A stretch of 64,000 bases of DNA, from assembly GCF_009909155.2 (NCBI RefSeq), contig NZ_JAAAPM020000010.1, positions 1-64,000 of the forward strand, in the 5' to 3' direction. The notes below the pieces were generated by a model. That model was given only the letters and a program-made list of their open reading frames with translations, did not search any database and was not told the DNA's origin. The position numbers and the translations under genes are program-made. Shown piece after piece: positions 8,375 to 17,558 of the stretch. The first letter of the stretch is position 1. Each line of letters starts with the position of its first letter. This stretch comes from Flavobacterium undicola. GTDB taxonomy: Bacteria; Bacteroidota; Bacteroidia; Flavobacteriales; Flavobacteriaceae.

Positions 8375-10624
8375 TTAATACGTTTTAGCTAACTTTTCTT
8401 TTTTCAATTTACTAACCGGTAATGAACTATTCTTCAAATTAACCTTAGTTTGTAAATCATCCAAAACATTCAACGCCTCTTCAACATAAATATCTTTAGC
8501 CAAACTTTCGTGCCAACGATTTCTTTTTTCTTTTAAAATGTTGTCTTTATTCATTTGCTCCATTTCATAAGGCAATGAAGTAAATTTCAAATCATTTTTA
8601 TAATCAAAAATAGGCTTGAATTTTTTAGCTTTATCTTCAATCGCATTTTGAGCAATTCTAAATTTATCAATATTTAAGCTATATTCATTTTCCTCACTTC
8701 GAGTATCAATCCATTTAGCATTTTCCTCAATCAATTTAAACTGTGGATTAGCAGCAATGCGTTCTCTACTATGTAAAATGGCTTTAGTAAAATTACCATT
8801 GTTGTTCCAAACGTTATAATCAGCAGGATCAATTTTATCCCAAGGCATAGCATTTTCTACATCGCGTTCCCCCATTTTCAAATAAGAATAACGGTCTGGC
8901 ATCACCACATCACTACTCACCCCTTCTAATTGCGTAGAACCACCATTGATTCTATAAAATTTTTGAGTAGTTGTTTTTAGAGCACCTAAATCGCCTAACT
9001 CATTACTACGTACAAACTGATTCAAATCGATTACATTTTGAACCGTTCCTTTTCCATAGGTTTGTTTACTACCAATAATAACTCCACGCTTATAGTCTTG
9101 TATGGCTGCAGCTAAAATCTCTGAAGCAGACGCTGAAAAACTATTCACCATTATTACTAATGGTCCGTCCCATTCAATTTTTTTATCTCTGTCATACAAA
9201 ACTTCTTTCTTTCTACCAGCCGATTTTATTTGTACAATTGGTCCTTGCTCAATAAATAATCCCGCTATATCCACAACTGTAGACAAAGATCCGCCTCCAT
9301 CATCACGAACATCTAAAACAATACCATCAACCTTTGCTTGTTTTAATCGCTCCACTTCTAAAGCAATATCTTTACCTGCGTCTCTTCCGTCTTTGTTTTC
9401 GAAGTTGATATAAAATTTAGGCAAATAAATAACCCCATATTTCAATCCGTTTTTGTTAACGATACTTGATTTAGCATAAGTTTCTTCAATTTCAACAATA
9501 TCTCTAATGATTGAAATTATTTTAATTGTCCCGTCCACTTTTTTAATAGTCAAACGCACTTCGGTACCTTTTGGCCCTTTAATTTTTTTCACCACATCAT
9601 CAAGACGCATCCCTACAACATCAACTGGTTCAGCATTTCCTTGAGCTACTTTCATAACTAAATCCCCTGCTTCAAGTTCTTTTCCTCTCCAAGCTGGTCC
9701 TCCAGAAATCAATTCAGAAATCTCAGTATATTCATTTTTCTTTTGTAAACGAGCACCAATACCTTCTAATGTTCCACTAATACTCACGTCAAAACGCTCT
9801 TTTTCTTCTGGCGCAAAATAATTAGTATGAGGATCAAAACGAGCTGTTATAGAATTGATATAAACCGAAAACCAATCATTGCGGTCTAAATCTTTCATAA
9901 ATCCAAAATACTCATCCAAAGACTTAGAAGTACTCTCACGAGTTTCTTTTTCCAGTTCTTCAAAAGATTTTGGTTTACTATCAGCTACTGGAGTTTCTTT
10001 TTTAGTAGTTTCTGCACTAGCATTCTCACCTTCTTCAAGTGGATTTAAAGGAATTCCTGTTTCTTCTTTAGAAAACTTTCCTTTATTTTCTTGTATTTTC
10101 AAACGATCCGTCAATGAAGAAAGTGTAGTCAATTTTAATTGTTTTCTCCAACGTTCTTTTAATTCGACATCTGTTTTAGCATAAGGAGCTTTCTCATAAT
10201 CAGTATTAAAACTTTCATCAACTTTGTAATCAAAAGGAGTCTTTAAAACTTCTTTATACAAACTCTGACTTTCTTTCATTCTTTGCATCAAACGCCCATA
10301 AGTCAAATTAAAAAAGGTCAAATCTTTATTAATTAACTCATCGTCTAGTTCTAATTCATACTTCGAAAATTCATCAATATCCGATTGTAAAAAGAAACGT
10401 TTTGATGGATCTAATGCCTGAATATAATCTTTGTAAATTCCTTTAGAAAAATTATCATCAATAGTAGCAGGATTATAATGTCCTTTTTCAAGAACAAAAG
10501 TCAATAATTCTAAAAGTAATTTATCTTTATCCGGATCAGCCTCAGAAGCCGATTTTAATTTAAATGCAAACAGTGTTACCGACAAAAAAGCAACGGCAAG
10601 AAGTATTTTATAATTTCTCTTCAT
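8375..10624 (-). CDS. prc: Carboxy-terminal processing protease (S41, tail-specific protease)
   Basis: About 749 residues. I prefer the ATG at 10624 (MKRNYKILLAVAFLSVTLFA, a good signal peptide) over the ATG seven codons upstream. Order: signal peptide, long N-terminal helical domain, PDZ domain (ISGTLEGIGARLQ and GGPAWRGKELEAGDLVMKVA), S41 protease core and a C-terminal DUF3340-like region. The core has VLDVRDDGGGSLS, the serine in NSFSASASEILAAA and the lysine in GSKQTYGKGTVQ, so the Ser-Lys dyad is intact. It degrades or trims periplasmic proteins from the C-terminus. The family usually numbers about 650-720 residues, so it is slightly long. Confidence 0.93.
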   Translation of the reverse strand: MKRNYKILLAVAFLSVTLFAFKLKSASEADPDKDKLLLELLTFVLEKGHYNPATIDDNFSKGIYKDYIQALDPSKRFFLQSDIDEFSKYELELDDELINKDLTFFNLTYGRLMQRMKESQSLYKEVLKTPFDYKVDESFNTDYEKAPYAKTDVELKERWRKQLKLTTLSSLTDRLKIQENKGKFSKEETGIPLNPLEEGENASAETTKKETPVADSKPKSFEELEKETRESTSKSLDEYFGFMKDLDRNDWFSVYINSITARFDPHTNYFAPEEKERFDVSISGTLEGIGARLQKKNEYTEISELISGGPAWRGKELEAGDLVMKVAQGNAEPVDVVGMRLDDVVKKIKGPKGTEVRLTIKKVDGTIKIISIIRDIVEIEETYAKSSIVNKNGLKYGVIYLPKFYINFENKDGRDAGKDIALEVERLKQAKVDGIVLDVRDDGGGSLSTVVDIAGLFIEQGPIVQIKSAGRKKEVLYDRDKKIEWDGPLVIMVNSFSASASEILAAAIQDYKRGVIIGSKQTYGKGTVQNVIDLNQFVRSNELGDLGALKTTTQKFYRINGGSTQLEGVSSDVVMPDRYSYLKMGERDVENAMPWDKIDPADYNVWNNNGNFTKAILHSRERIAANPQFKLIEENAKWIDTRSEENEYSLNIDKFRIAQNAIEDKAKKFKPIFDYKNDLKFTSLPYEMEQMNKDNILKEKRNRWHESLAKDIYVEEALNVLDDLQTKVNLKNSSLPVSKLKKEKLAKTY

Positions 10625-10848
10625 AAGACTAATAATAGTATTCATCCAAAATTTTTAAACTAAGTTACGGGAAAAACCAAGTCAACAATGATAAGGCCTC
10701 CATAATTTTTTGTTAAAGATATAAAATTGTTTTTTTCTTAATCACAATAATCATGCAACTAAATTAAATTTGTTTACTTTGTTTAAAATATTAGTATTTC
10801 ATCCGTTTTTAAAGCTCAAAAAAACCGTTTTCTGATAATAAAATTGCC

Positions 10849-11628
10849 ATGAATAAAACCAAACCCTTAATTTTAATTACTAATGACGATGGTGTTGCGG
10901 CTCCAGGAATCAAAGCTTTAATTGCTGTTATGTCTGAAATTGGAGAAATCGTAGTTGTCGCTCCTGACAAACCACAAAGCGGAATGGGACATGCCATTAC
11001 TACTAACGAAACTTTATATCTTAACAAAATTTCGACAGAAAACGACACAATTACCATTTACAGCTGTTCAGGAACTCCTGCCGATTGTGTAAAAATAGCC
11101 GTTAACGAAGTCTTGAAAAGAAAACCCGATTTATGCGTTTCAGGTGTCAATCACGGTTCGAATTCTTCAATAAACGTTATTTATTCGGGAACAATGAGTG
11201 CCGCTATTGAAGCTGGAATTGAAGGTATTCCCGCTATTGGATTTTCACTTTTAGACTTTGACTGGAATGCCAATTTTGAAGAAATCAAGCCGTTTATTCG
11301 AAAAATAACATTAGAAGCATTACAAAACAAACTCCCGAAAGACGTGGTTTTGAATGTAAATTTCCCCAAATTGAAGCAAGAAGAAATCAAAGGAATTAAA
11401 ATTTGCCGTCAAGCGAAAGCACTTTGGATGGAAAAATTTCACAAAAGAAAAACACCACAAGGACGCGATTATTACTGGCTTTCAGGCGAATTTGTAAACC
11501 AGGATCAAGGCGAAGATACTGACGAATGGGCCTTAAACAACGGATACATTTCTATAGTTCCTGTACAATTTGATTTGACTGCCTACCATGCTACTCAACA
11601 ACTCAACACCTGGAATTGGAATGAATAA
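10849..11628 (+). CDS. surE: 5'/3'-nucleotidase SurE
   Basis: A 259-residue cytosolic phosphatase acting on nucleoside monophosphates in stationary phase. The N-terminal LILITNDDGVAAPGI carries the metal-binding Asp pair, and VSGVNHGSN and YSGTMSAAIEA are the other family motifs. It opens a four-gene plus-strand run (surE, lpxB, NlpC/P60, comEC) and is followed by lpxB after 77 bp. A near-consensus -7 box (TTACTTTG) is seen around 10774. Start and length fit the family. Confidence 0.95.
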   Translation: MNKTKPLILITNDDGVAAPGIKALIAVMSEIGEIVVVAPDKPQSGMGHAITTNETLYLNKISTENDTITIYSCSGTPADCVKIAVNEVLKRKPDLCVSGVNHGSNSSINVIYSGTMSAAIEAGIEGIPAIGFSLLDFDWNANFEEIKPFIRKITLEALQNKLPKDVVLNVNFPKLKQEEIKGIKICRQAKALWMEKFHKRKTPQGRDYYWLSGEFVNQDQGEDTDEWALNNGYISIVPVQFDLTAYHATQQLNTWNWNE

Positions 11629-11705
11629 ATTAAAAATTAGCTTTATTTGATTCCTCAAGATGGAATGGTTAATTTTGGTTAGCATTTAAAAAGAAACTGC
11701 ATAAA

Positions 11706-12821
11706 ATGAAATACTACATTATAGCCGGAGAGGCATCAGGTGACTTACATGGTTCTAATTTAATGAAATCACTTTTGAAAGAAGATTCCAGTGCCGAAAT
11801 TCGTTTTTGGGGTGGTGATTTAATGCAGGCTGTGGGTGGCACTTTGGTCAAACATTATCGCGAATTAGCGTTCATGGGATTTGTAGAAGTGCTGTTTAAC
11901 TTAAAAACAATCTTAGGCAATATTAAAATTTGCAAAGAAGACATTAACCAATTCCAGCCGGATGTAATTATTTTTATTGATTATCCTGGCTTTAATATGC
12001 GTATTGCAAAATGGGCTAAAGAAATTGGAATTAAAACTCATTATTATATTTCACCACAAATTTGGGCCTGGAAAGAAAGCAGAATCAAAGCCATTAAAAG
12101 AGATGTGGATAAAATGTATGTGATTTTGCCTTTCGAAAAAAACTTCTACGAAGACAAACATCATTATCCGGTGGAATTTGTTGGACATCCATTGATTGAT
12201 GCCATTCAAAATCAGAAACCAATTGAAGCCGCAACTTTTAAAGCCGAAAATAATTTAGACGAAAAACCTATTATTGCGTTACTTCCGGGAAGTAGAAAAC
12301 AGGAAATTACCAAAATGCTTTCGGTAATGCTTAGCGTAGTCGATGATTTTCCTGATTATCAATTTGTCATTGCCGGAGCTCCAAGTCAGGAATTTGCTTT
12401 TTACGAAACTTTTATCACCAATAAAAACATCAAGTTCATTTCTAATAAAACCTACGATTTATTAAAAAATGCTCACGCAGCCTTAGTCACTTCGGGAACA
12501 GCTACTTTAGAAACGGCACTTTTTAAAGTTCCGGAAGTGGTATGTTACAAAGGAAATTCGATTTCGTACCAAATCGCAAAACGCATTATTACCCTGAAAT
12601 ACATCTCATTAGTCAATCTTATTATGGACGAAGAAGTGGTTACTGAATTAATTCAGGATAACTGCAATACTAAAACCATAAAAAAGGAGTTAAATAAGAT
12701 ACTGGATCCTGAATACCGCAAAAATCTTTTGGCTAAATACGATGTTTTAGAGCAAAAATTAGGCGGAGCTGGAGCCAGCGAGAAAACTGCTAAATTAATT
12801 ATTGCCAATTTGAATGCGTAG
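11706..12821 (+). CDS. lpxB: Lipid-A-disaccharide synthase
   Basis: A 371-residue GT19 enzyme. It condenses UDP-diacylglucosamine with lipid X to form the lipid A disaccharide at the inner face of the membrane. Family motifs are YIIAGEASGDLHGSNLM at the N-terminus, IDYPGFNMRIAK, YYISPQIWAWKESR and ALLPGSRKQEI. The last 8 bases overlap the start of the NlpC/P60 gene, so translation is probably coupled. Full length, with nothing unusual. Confidence 0.96.
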   Translation: MKYYIIAGEASGDLHGSNLMKSLLKEDSSAEIRFWGGDLMQAVGGTLVKHYRELAFMGFVEVLFNLKTILGNIKICKEDINQFQPDVIIFIDYPGFNMRIAKWAKEIGIKTHYYISPQIWAWKESRIKAIKRDVDKMYVILPFEKNFYEDKHHYPVEFVGHPLIDAIQNQKPIEAATFKAENNLDEKPIIALLPGSRKQEITKMLSVMLSVVDDFPDYQFVIAGAPSQEFAFYETFITNKNIKFISNKTYDLLKNAHAALVTSGTATLETALFKVPEVVCYKGNSISYQIAKRIITLKYISLVNLIMDEEVVTELIQDNCNTKTIKKELNKILDPEYRKNLLAKYDVLEQKLGGAGASEKTAKLIIANLNA

Positions 12822-13320
12822 AACAGTCCTTTTAAAACAATTCCTTTTCCTAATCCTGATTGCAATTATTTTTACTTCTTGTAAATCAACCACTGTAGCA
12901 ACAAGCAAAACAGACAAAAGAAACACTACTTACCTAGTGGAACAAATTATTAAATCGGCATCCGAAAACATTGGAGCTCCTTACAAAAGTGCTGGTGTGA
13001 CCAAATCAGGTTTTGATTGTTCTGGATTAGTTTTCTCCACTTTTAAGCAATTTGACATCAAACTACCTCGCTCTTCGGTAGAACAATCTAAAGTAGGCAC
13101 CGATTTAGGCAAAAATATTTCGAAAGCCAAAAAAGGAGATTTAATCTTTTTTAAAACCAACCACAGAAGTCAAATCAACCATGTGGGAATTGTAATCGAA
13201 ACCAAGGAGGACGAACTGGAATTTATTCATTCTTCTACTTCTAAAGGAGTGATAATTTCCTCTACTAAAGAACCGTACTACGACAGAACTTTTGCTCAAC
13301 TGAATAGAATTTTGCCTTAA
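12814..13320 (+). CDS. NlpC/P60 (C40) cell-wall hydrolase, lipoprotein
   Basis: 168 residues. The N-terminus has a hydrophobic stretch ending in a lipobox-like IIFTSCKST, so it is probably an envelope lipoprotein. The single NlpC/P60 domain has the catalytic Cys in GFDCSGLVFSTF, the His in INHVGIVIE and a third polar position near EFIHSSTSKG. It is expected to cut peptide stems of peptidoglycan (gamma-D-Glu-DAP type). The ATG overlaps the lpxB stop. It precedes comEC by 39 bp. Confidence 0.92.
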   Translation: MRRTVLLKQFLFLILIAIIFTSCKSTTVATSKTDKRNTTYLVEQIIKSASENIGAPYKSAGVTKSGFDCSGLVFSTFKQFDIKLPRSSVEQSKVGTDLGKNISKAKKGDLIFFKTNHRSQINHVGIVIETKEDELEFIHSSTSKGVIISSTKEPYYDRTFAQLNRILP

Positions 13321-13359
13321 AAAATAAAAAACATTATAGAAAATTCGTACTTTAGAATA

Positions 13360-15387
13360 ATGAAAGTACTCGAATTTCCTTTGGCAAAAATCACATTAGG
13401 TTTCCTACTGGGAATCCTAATTTCTTTTTACATTCATCCAAATCCGATATTGGTTTTCGGACTTCTTTCTGTTTCCTTAGCATTGCTAACTGTTTTATTT
13501 TTTTGGCCAAAAACCAATCAGCATACTAAATTCTATTTTTCCACACTTACTTATTTTATTTCCTTTTTAATCGGAATGAGTAGTTTGATTATCCAAACCG
13601 ATTCTTTCCAAAAAAGCAATTACAGTAATAACAAAGCTGTTTTTGAAAAAGAACATCGCATTACGCTAATTCTGAGAGAAAAATTAAAAAACAGCATTTA
13701 CAATCAACGCTACATTGCCTTAATACAAACGATAGACGACAAAAATTATAACGGAAGAATTTTATTAAATATTCCAAAAAAAATCCGAGCTACTCCATTT
13801 GAAATTGGAACAATGGTAAGCATTAAAGGAAATTTACAGAAAAACAAAAAGCCAGACAATCCAAATCAATTTGACTATAGCAATTATCTCAACAGCAAAC
13901 AAATTTATGCGCAGTTGTATGCCAATTCAGCAAACATAAAAATAAGTCCTGAGCCTCAGAAAGACATTTGGTTTTACATTGCTAAAATCACAACAAGAAT
14001 TACCACCAATTTAGAAAAATCCCATTTCAACAACACAGCACTCGCCGTTGCAACAGCGTTGATTTTAGGTCAAAGACAAGACATTTCCCCCGAAATCATT
14101 CAAGACTATCAATACGCCGGAGCCGTACACATTTTATCGGTTTCGGGTTTGCATGTAGGTTTTATATTTCTATTCTTAAACTTCATACTAAAACCGATTC
14201 CAAATACTCGAAAAGGTTCTTTCATAAAACTAACAATCCTACTAACAAGTTTATTCTTTTTTGCATTACTAGCCGGACTGTCTCCTTCTATTGTTCGTTC
14301 AGTCGTTATGTTTTCTTTTGTTGCCATAGGATTACACCTTCGAAGAAGTGTCAATATTTATCATACCTTATTAGTTTCGATACTATTGATATTACTTTTT
14401 CAAGCCTATTTTCTATTTGATGTAGGATTCCAACTCAGCTATCTTGCCGTATTTTTTATTGTTTGGTTTCAGCCCATTCTGGCTTCTTATTGGAAACCAA
14501 AAAACAAAATACTGAAATACTGCCGGGACATACTGACGGTTTCATTTGCGGCACAAATAGGCACTTTACCATTAAGCCTGTATTATTTCCATCAATTTCC
14601 GGGATTGTTTTTCATTACTAATCTAGCTGTCATTCCATTACTTAGCATAATCATGTTTTTAGGTGTTGTTGTGATGTCATTAGCTGCAATGGGATTCACA
14701 CCTTTTTGGTTGACAAAACCTTTAGAATGGAGCATTCTTCTGCTAAATAAAATCATCAATACCATTGCCTCTTTCGAACAATTTATCATCAAAGACATTT
14801 CGTTTAACTTCATAATGCTTAGTTGTTCTTATGTACTAATTATTGCAACAATTATTTGGTTAAAAAAACCACATTTCAACAAGCTTCTTTTCGTTCTGCT
14901 TTCAGTCATCATACTTCAATCGGCCTTACTATTTAGCCAATGGCAAATTCAAAATCAAGAAGAATGGATTGTTTTTAATTCGAAAAGAAAAACACTAATC
15001 GTTCAACGCAACGGCAATGAAGTTTGTCTTTATTCGAATGATAGTATTGCCGCAAAAAACAAAATGCTGAATTCCTATTTGGTTGGTAATTTCAGTCACA
15101 TACAAAAACAGGAATCGCTAAGTCACACGGCTTATTTTAAGGGAAATAAAATTCTGATTTTGGACAGTATTGGTATTTTTCCAAAAAATGCAAATCCGGA
15201 CATTGTATTACTTACTCAAACACCAAAAATCAATCTGGAGCGTATGCTAGTATCCTTAAAACCAAAATTAGTTATTGCCGATGGTTCTAATTACAAATAC
15301 ATTTTAAAACAATGGAAAGCGAGTTGTGAAAAACAAAAAATCCCTTTTCACGCTACTGCCGAAAAGGGATTCTATAAGTTAAATTAA
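13360..15387 (+). CDS. comEC: ComEC/Rec2-family DNA-uptake channel without beta-lactamase domain motifs
   Basis: A 675-residue polytopic membrane protein. N-terminal helices and a DUF4131-type OB region (about residues 30-190) come first, then the competence domain with GAVHILSVSGLHVGFIF and LAGLSPSIVRSVVMF. The C-terminal 150 residues correspond in place to the metallo-beta-lactamase-like domain of other ComEC proteins but show no HxHxDH motif. ComEC carries single-stranded DNA across the inner membrane during natural transformation. It is the last gene of the surE-lpxB run. A hairpin overlaps the end of the coding region (15341-15372). Confidence 0.9.
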   Translation: MKVLEFPLAKITLGFLLGILISFYIHPNPILVFGLLSVSLALLTVLFFWPKTNQHTKFYFSTLTYFISFLIGMSSLIIQTDSFQKSNYSNNKAVFEKEHRITLILREKLKNSIYNQRYIALIQTIDDKNYNGRILLNIPKKIRATPFEIGTMVSIKGNLQKNKKPDNPNQFDYSNYLNSKQIYAQLYANSANIKISPEPQKDIWFYIAKITTRITTNLEKSHFNNTALAVATALILGQRQDISPEIIQDYQYAGAVHILSVSGLHVGFIFLFLNFILKPIPNTRKGSFIKLTILLTSLFFFALLAGLSPSIVRSVVMFSFVAIGLHLRRSVNIYHTLLVSILLILLFQAYFLFDVGFQLSYLAVFFIVWFQPILASYWKPKNKILKYCRDILTVSFAAQIGTLPLSLYYFHQFPGLFFITNLAVIPLLSIIMFLGVVVMSLAAMGFTPFWLTKPLEWSILLLNKIINTIASFEQFIIKDISFNFIMLSCSYVLIIATIIWLKKPHFNKLLFVLLSVIILQSALLFSQWQIQNQEEWIVFNSKRKTLIVQRNGNEVCLYSNDSIAAKNKMLNSYLVGNFSHIQKQESLSHTAYFKGNKILILDSIGIFPKNANPDIVLLTQTPKINLERMLVSLKPKLVIADGSNYKYILKQWKASCEKQKIPFHATAEKGFYKLN

Positions 15388-15402
15388 ATGCTGTTTTTAA
15401 TC

Positions 15403-15864
15403 CTATTTTTGATTCAAAATTCCATTAGCCACTTCTAACCAGACCACTGGACCACCAGCTACATAACCTGTTTTTCCAAGTGCATGTAAATTAAATTTTT
15501 CATCCTTCTTCTCACCTCTAACAAAATAAACTGTAGGATACCCTACAATCCCTAACACACCTCTAATCTGATCATACTCTTGTCTAATCTCTGGCGCTTG
15601 GGCTATCCTTCTTGGATCATCTACTTCTACTAATATTACTTTCTCTTTTGCCCATTTAGTGAATTCTGGCGTTGTTAAGACTTCCTTCTGTAAACGCATA
15701 CACCATGTACACCAATCACTACCTGTGAAAAACAATAACAAAGGTTTGTTTTGCTTATTACCAACAGCTACTGCTTCTTTAACATCAGTATACCATTTTA
15801 ATTCCTGCGCCTGAGTTGCAACAAGACCAATAAAGAAAATAGCTATTAAATATATTTTTTTCAT
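15403..15864 (-). CDS. Secreted thioredoxin-like protein (thioredoxin_7 type)
   Basis: 153 residues with a Sec signal peptide (MKKIYLIAIFFIGLVATQAQ) and a thioredoxin fold. The active site is FTGSDWCTWCMRLQKEV (CTWC), followed by VILVEVDDP and a cis-proline region GIVGYPTVYFV. It probably reduces or rearranges disulfides in periplasmic proteins. It is a single minus-strand gene convergent with comEC. A -7-like box (TAAATTTG on the minus strand) lies about 20 bp upstream of the start. Confidence 0.88.
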   Translation of the reverse strand: MKKIYLIAIFFIGLVATQAQELKWYTDVKEAVAVGNKQNKPLLLFFTGSDWCTWCMRLQKEVLTTPEFTKWAKEKVILVEVDDPRRIAQAPEIRQEYDQIRGVLGIVGYPTVYFVRGEKKDEKFNLHALGKTGYVAGGPVVWLEVANGILNQK

Positions 15865-15882
15865 AATGATTTATTTTATCTA

Positions 15883-15890
15883 CAAATTTA
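15883..15890 (-). promoter_or_regulatory. Candidate -7 box for the thioredoxin-like gene
   Basis: Read on the minus strand it is TAAATTTG, matching the Bacteroidota TAnnTTTG -7 consensus about 20 bp before the ATG. No well-placed TTG -33 was found. Confidence 0.4.
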
Positions 15891-15917
15891 CACAAAAACA
15901 ATACCAGTAAAACTAAT

Positions 15918-17459
15918 TTAGCTAACACCATGCATTATTTTTTTCATCAAAGGAGACAACAGCAACATAATCACTCCCAAACCTATTGGAATAATTGTAA
16001 ACAACAGGAAAAAAGTAGACAAACTGTATTGTTGACTAATCGTTTCAATTAATCCTCCCATAGAACCTGCTAATTTATTACCCATTCCTAAAAACAAATA
16101 ATATACTCCAAACATAATTCCAATCCAGCTTGCCGGTACCAGCTTGCTGATATAAGACAAACTTACAGGTGAAATACACAATTCGCCCAAAGTATGAAAT
16201 AAATAAGCCGCAATAAGCCAAACCATACTTACCCGTACAACTGAATCAGAAGTAATCCCCATACTTCCATAGGCTAAAAACCCAAAACCCAGTCCTAATA
16301 ACGCTAGCCCCAATCCAAATTTCATTGGTCCTGAAATGTTGTATTTACTCTCCCACCATTTTGAGAAAAATGGTGCAAAACAAATAATAAATAACGAATT
16401 CAAAATCCCAAACCAAGAAGCAGGAACTTCAGTCTCAGTTGTTGAAAAATCTCTGTTAATTTTCCAGATTACAATCCCCCAAATAATAATAAAACTGAGT
16501 GACAAAATACTATTTCCTAAGGCGTATTCTTTTACTGTTTTTGAAAACAGTTTTAACAAAACATAACTAATTACTAGCAATGGAATAATAGTCAATAAAG
16601 CATCGGTGATTTTAAAAATCCAAGCCGTATTACCAAACAATTCCCGTTGTGTAAATTTTTCAGCAAAAATAGTCATCGAACCTCCGGCCTGCTCAAATGC
16701 AGCCCAAAAGAAAACAGAAAAAACAGAAAAAATTACTACTGCTATTATTCGATCTCTGATAATATTTGGAGCCGTATTTTCCTGAGCTTCCTTTTCTTTT
16801 GTTGCCAGTTTTGTTGCCGCTGTTGGAGGCAAACCGATAGTGCCAAAAATATTTTGCGTGAAATAAAATTGTAACATTCCAAAAAACATGAATATCCCAG
16901 CCAAACCAAAACCTAAACTCCAGGAAACTTTTTCACCAATATAACCGCAAAGCATAATCCCTAAAAAGGCTCCTGCATTCACTCCCATATAAAATAAGGA
17001 ATACGCACCGTCTTTCTTTTCCGGATGTTTTTCATAAGCATTAGAAATAATAGATGTCATATTAGGCTTAAACAAACCATTACCAATCATCAAACAAGTA
17101 ATACCAATGTATAAAAACGTTGGAGTTTCAACCGCCATGGAAGCGTGTCCCAATGTCATCACAAAAGCCCCAATAACCACCGCCCAACGATACCCTAAAA
17201 ACCGATCGGCCAGATAGCCCCCAATAATTGGCGTAAAATAAACCACCATCGTATAGGTTCCGTATAAAGCCATTGCATCTTCCACGTTCCATTCCCAACC
17301 TCCTTTAGTCATTGAAGTAGTCAGGAACAACACTAACAAAGCACGCATTCCATAATAAGAAAAACGCTCCCACATTTCAGTAAAAAAAAGAACAAATAAA
17401 CCCGCTGGATGCCCTAAAACGGAGCTTTTAAAAAAATTATCTTGAGTATCCTGATTCAT
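15918..17459 (-). CDS. Proton-dependent peptide transporter (POT/PTR family MFS)
   Basis: A 513-residue, about 14-helix inner-membrane transporter importing di- and tripeptides with protons. The POT signature is seen at the N-terminus as EMWERFSYYGMRALLVLFL (ExxERFxYYG), and the second motif appears as GGYLADRFLGYRW. NGLFKPNMTSIISNAYE and LGELCISPVSLSYISKLVP are further family blocks. It is followed downstream by the thioredoxin-like gene and preceded by a DPP4-type peptidase on the same strand, which would supply dipeptides, so the two plausibly work together. Confidence 0.95.
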   Translation of the reverse strand: MNQDTQDNFFKSSVLGHPAGLFVLFFTEMWERFSYYGMRALLVLFLTTSMTKGGWEWNVEDAMALYGTYTMVVYFTPIIGGYLADRFLGYRWAVVIGAFVMTLGHASMAVETPTFLYIGITCLMIGNGLFKPNMTSIISNAYEKHPEKKDGAYSLFYMGVNAGAFLGIMLCGYIGEKVSWSLGFGLAGIFMFFGMLQFYFTQNIFGTIGLPPTAATKLATKEKEAQENTAPNIIRDRIIAVVIFSVFSVFFWAAFEQAGGSMTIFAEKFTQRELFGNTAWIFKITDALLTIIPLLVISYVLLKLFSKTVKEYALGNSILSLSFIIIWGIVIWKINRDFSTTETEVPASWFGILNSLFIICFAPFFSKWWESKYNISGPMKFGLGLALLGLGFGFLAYGSMGITSDSVVRVSMVWLIAAYLFHTLGELCISPVSLSYISKLVPASWIGIMFGVYYLFLGMGNKLAGSMGGLIETISQQYSLSTFFLLFTIIPIGLGVIMLLLSPLMKKIMHGVS

Positions 17460-17558
17460 AAATGAGATGTTAGTGGGTTGGTATTTCTAATGGTAATTTT
17501 GGGGAATTAAAAATTCTAATCCAAATATACTTCTAAAATTCAAACTTCTTAATTTGAT

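Noticed and set aside
15341..15372. Terminator at the end of comEC
   Set aside because: The AATCCCTTTT/AAAAGGGATT hairpin lies within the last codons and has no T-run; possible but too weak to list as a terminator.
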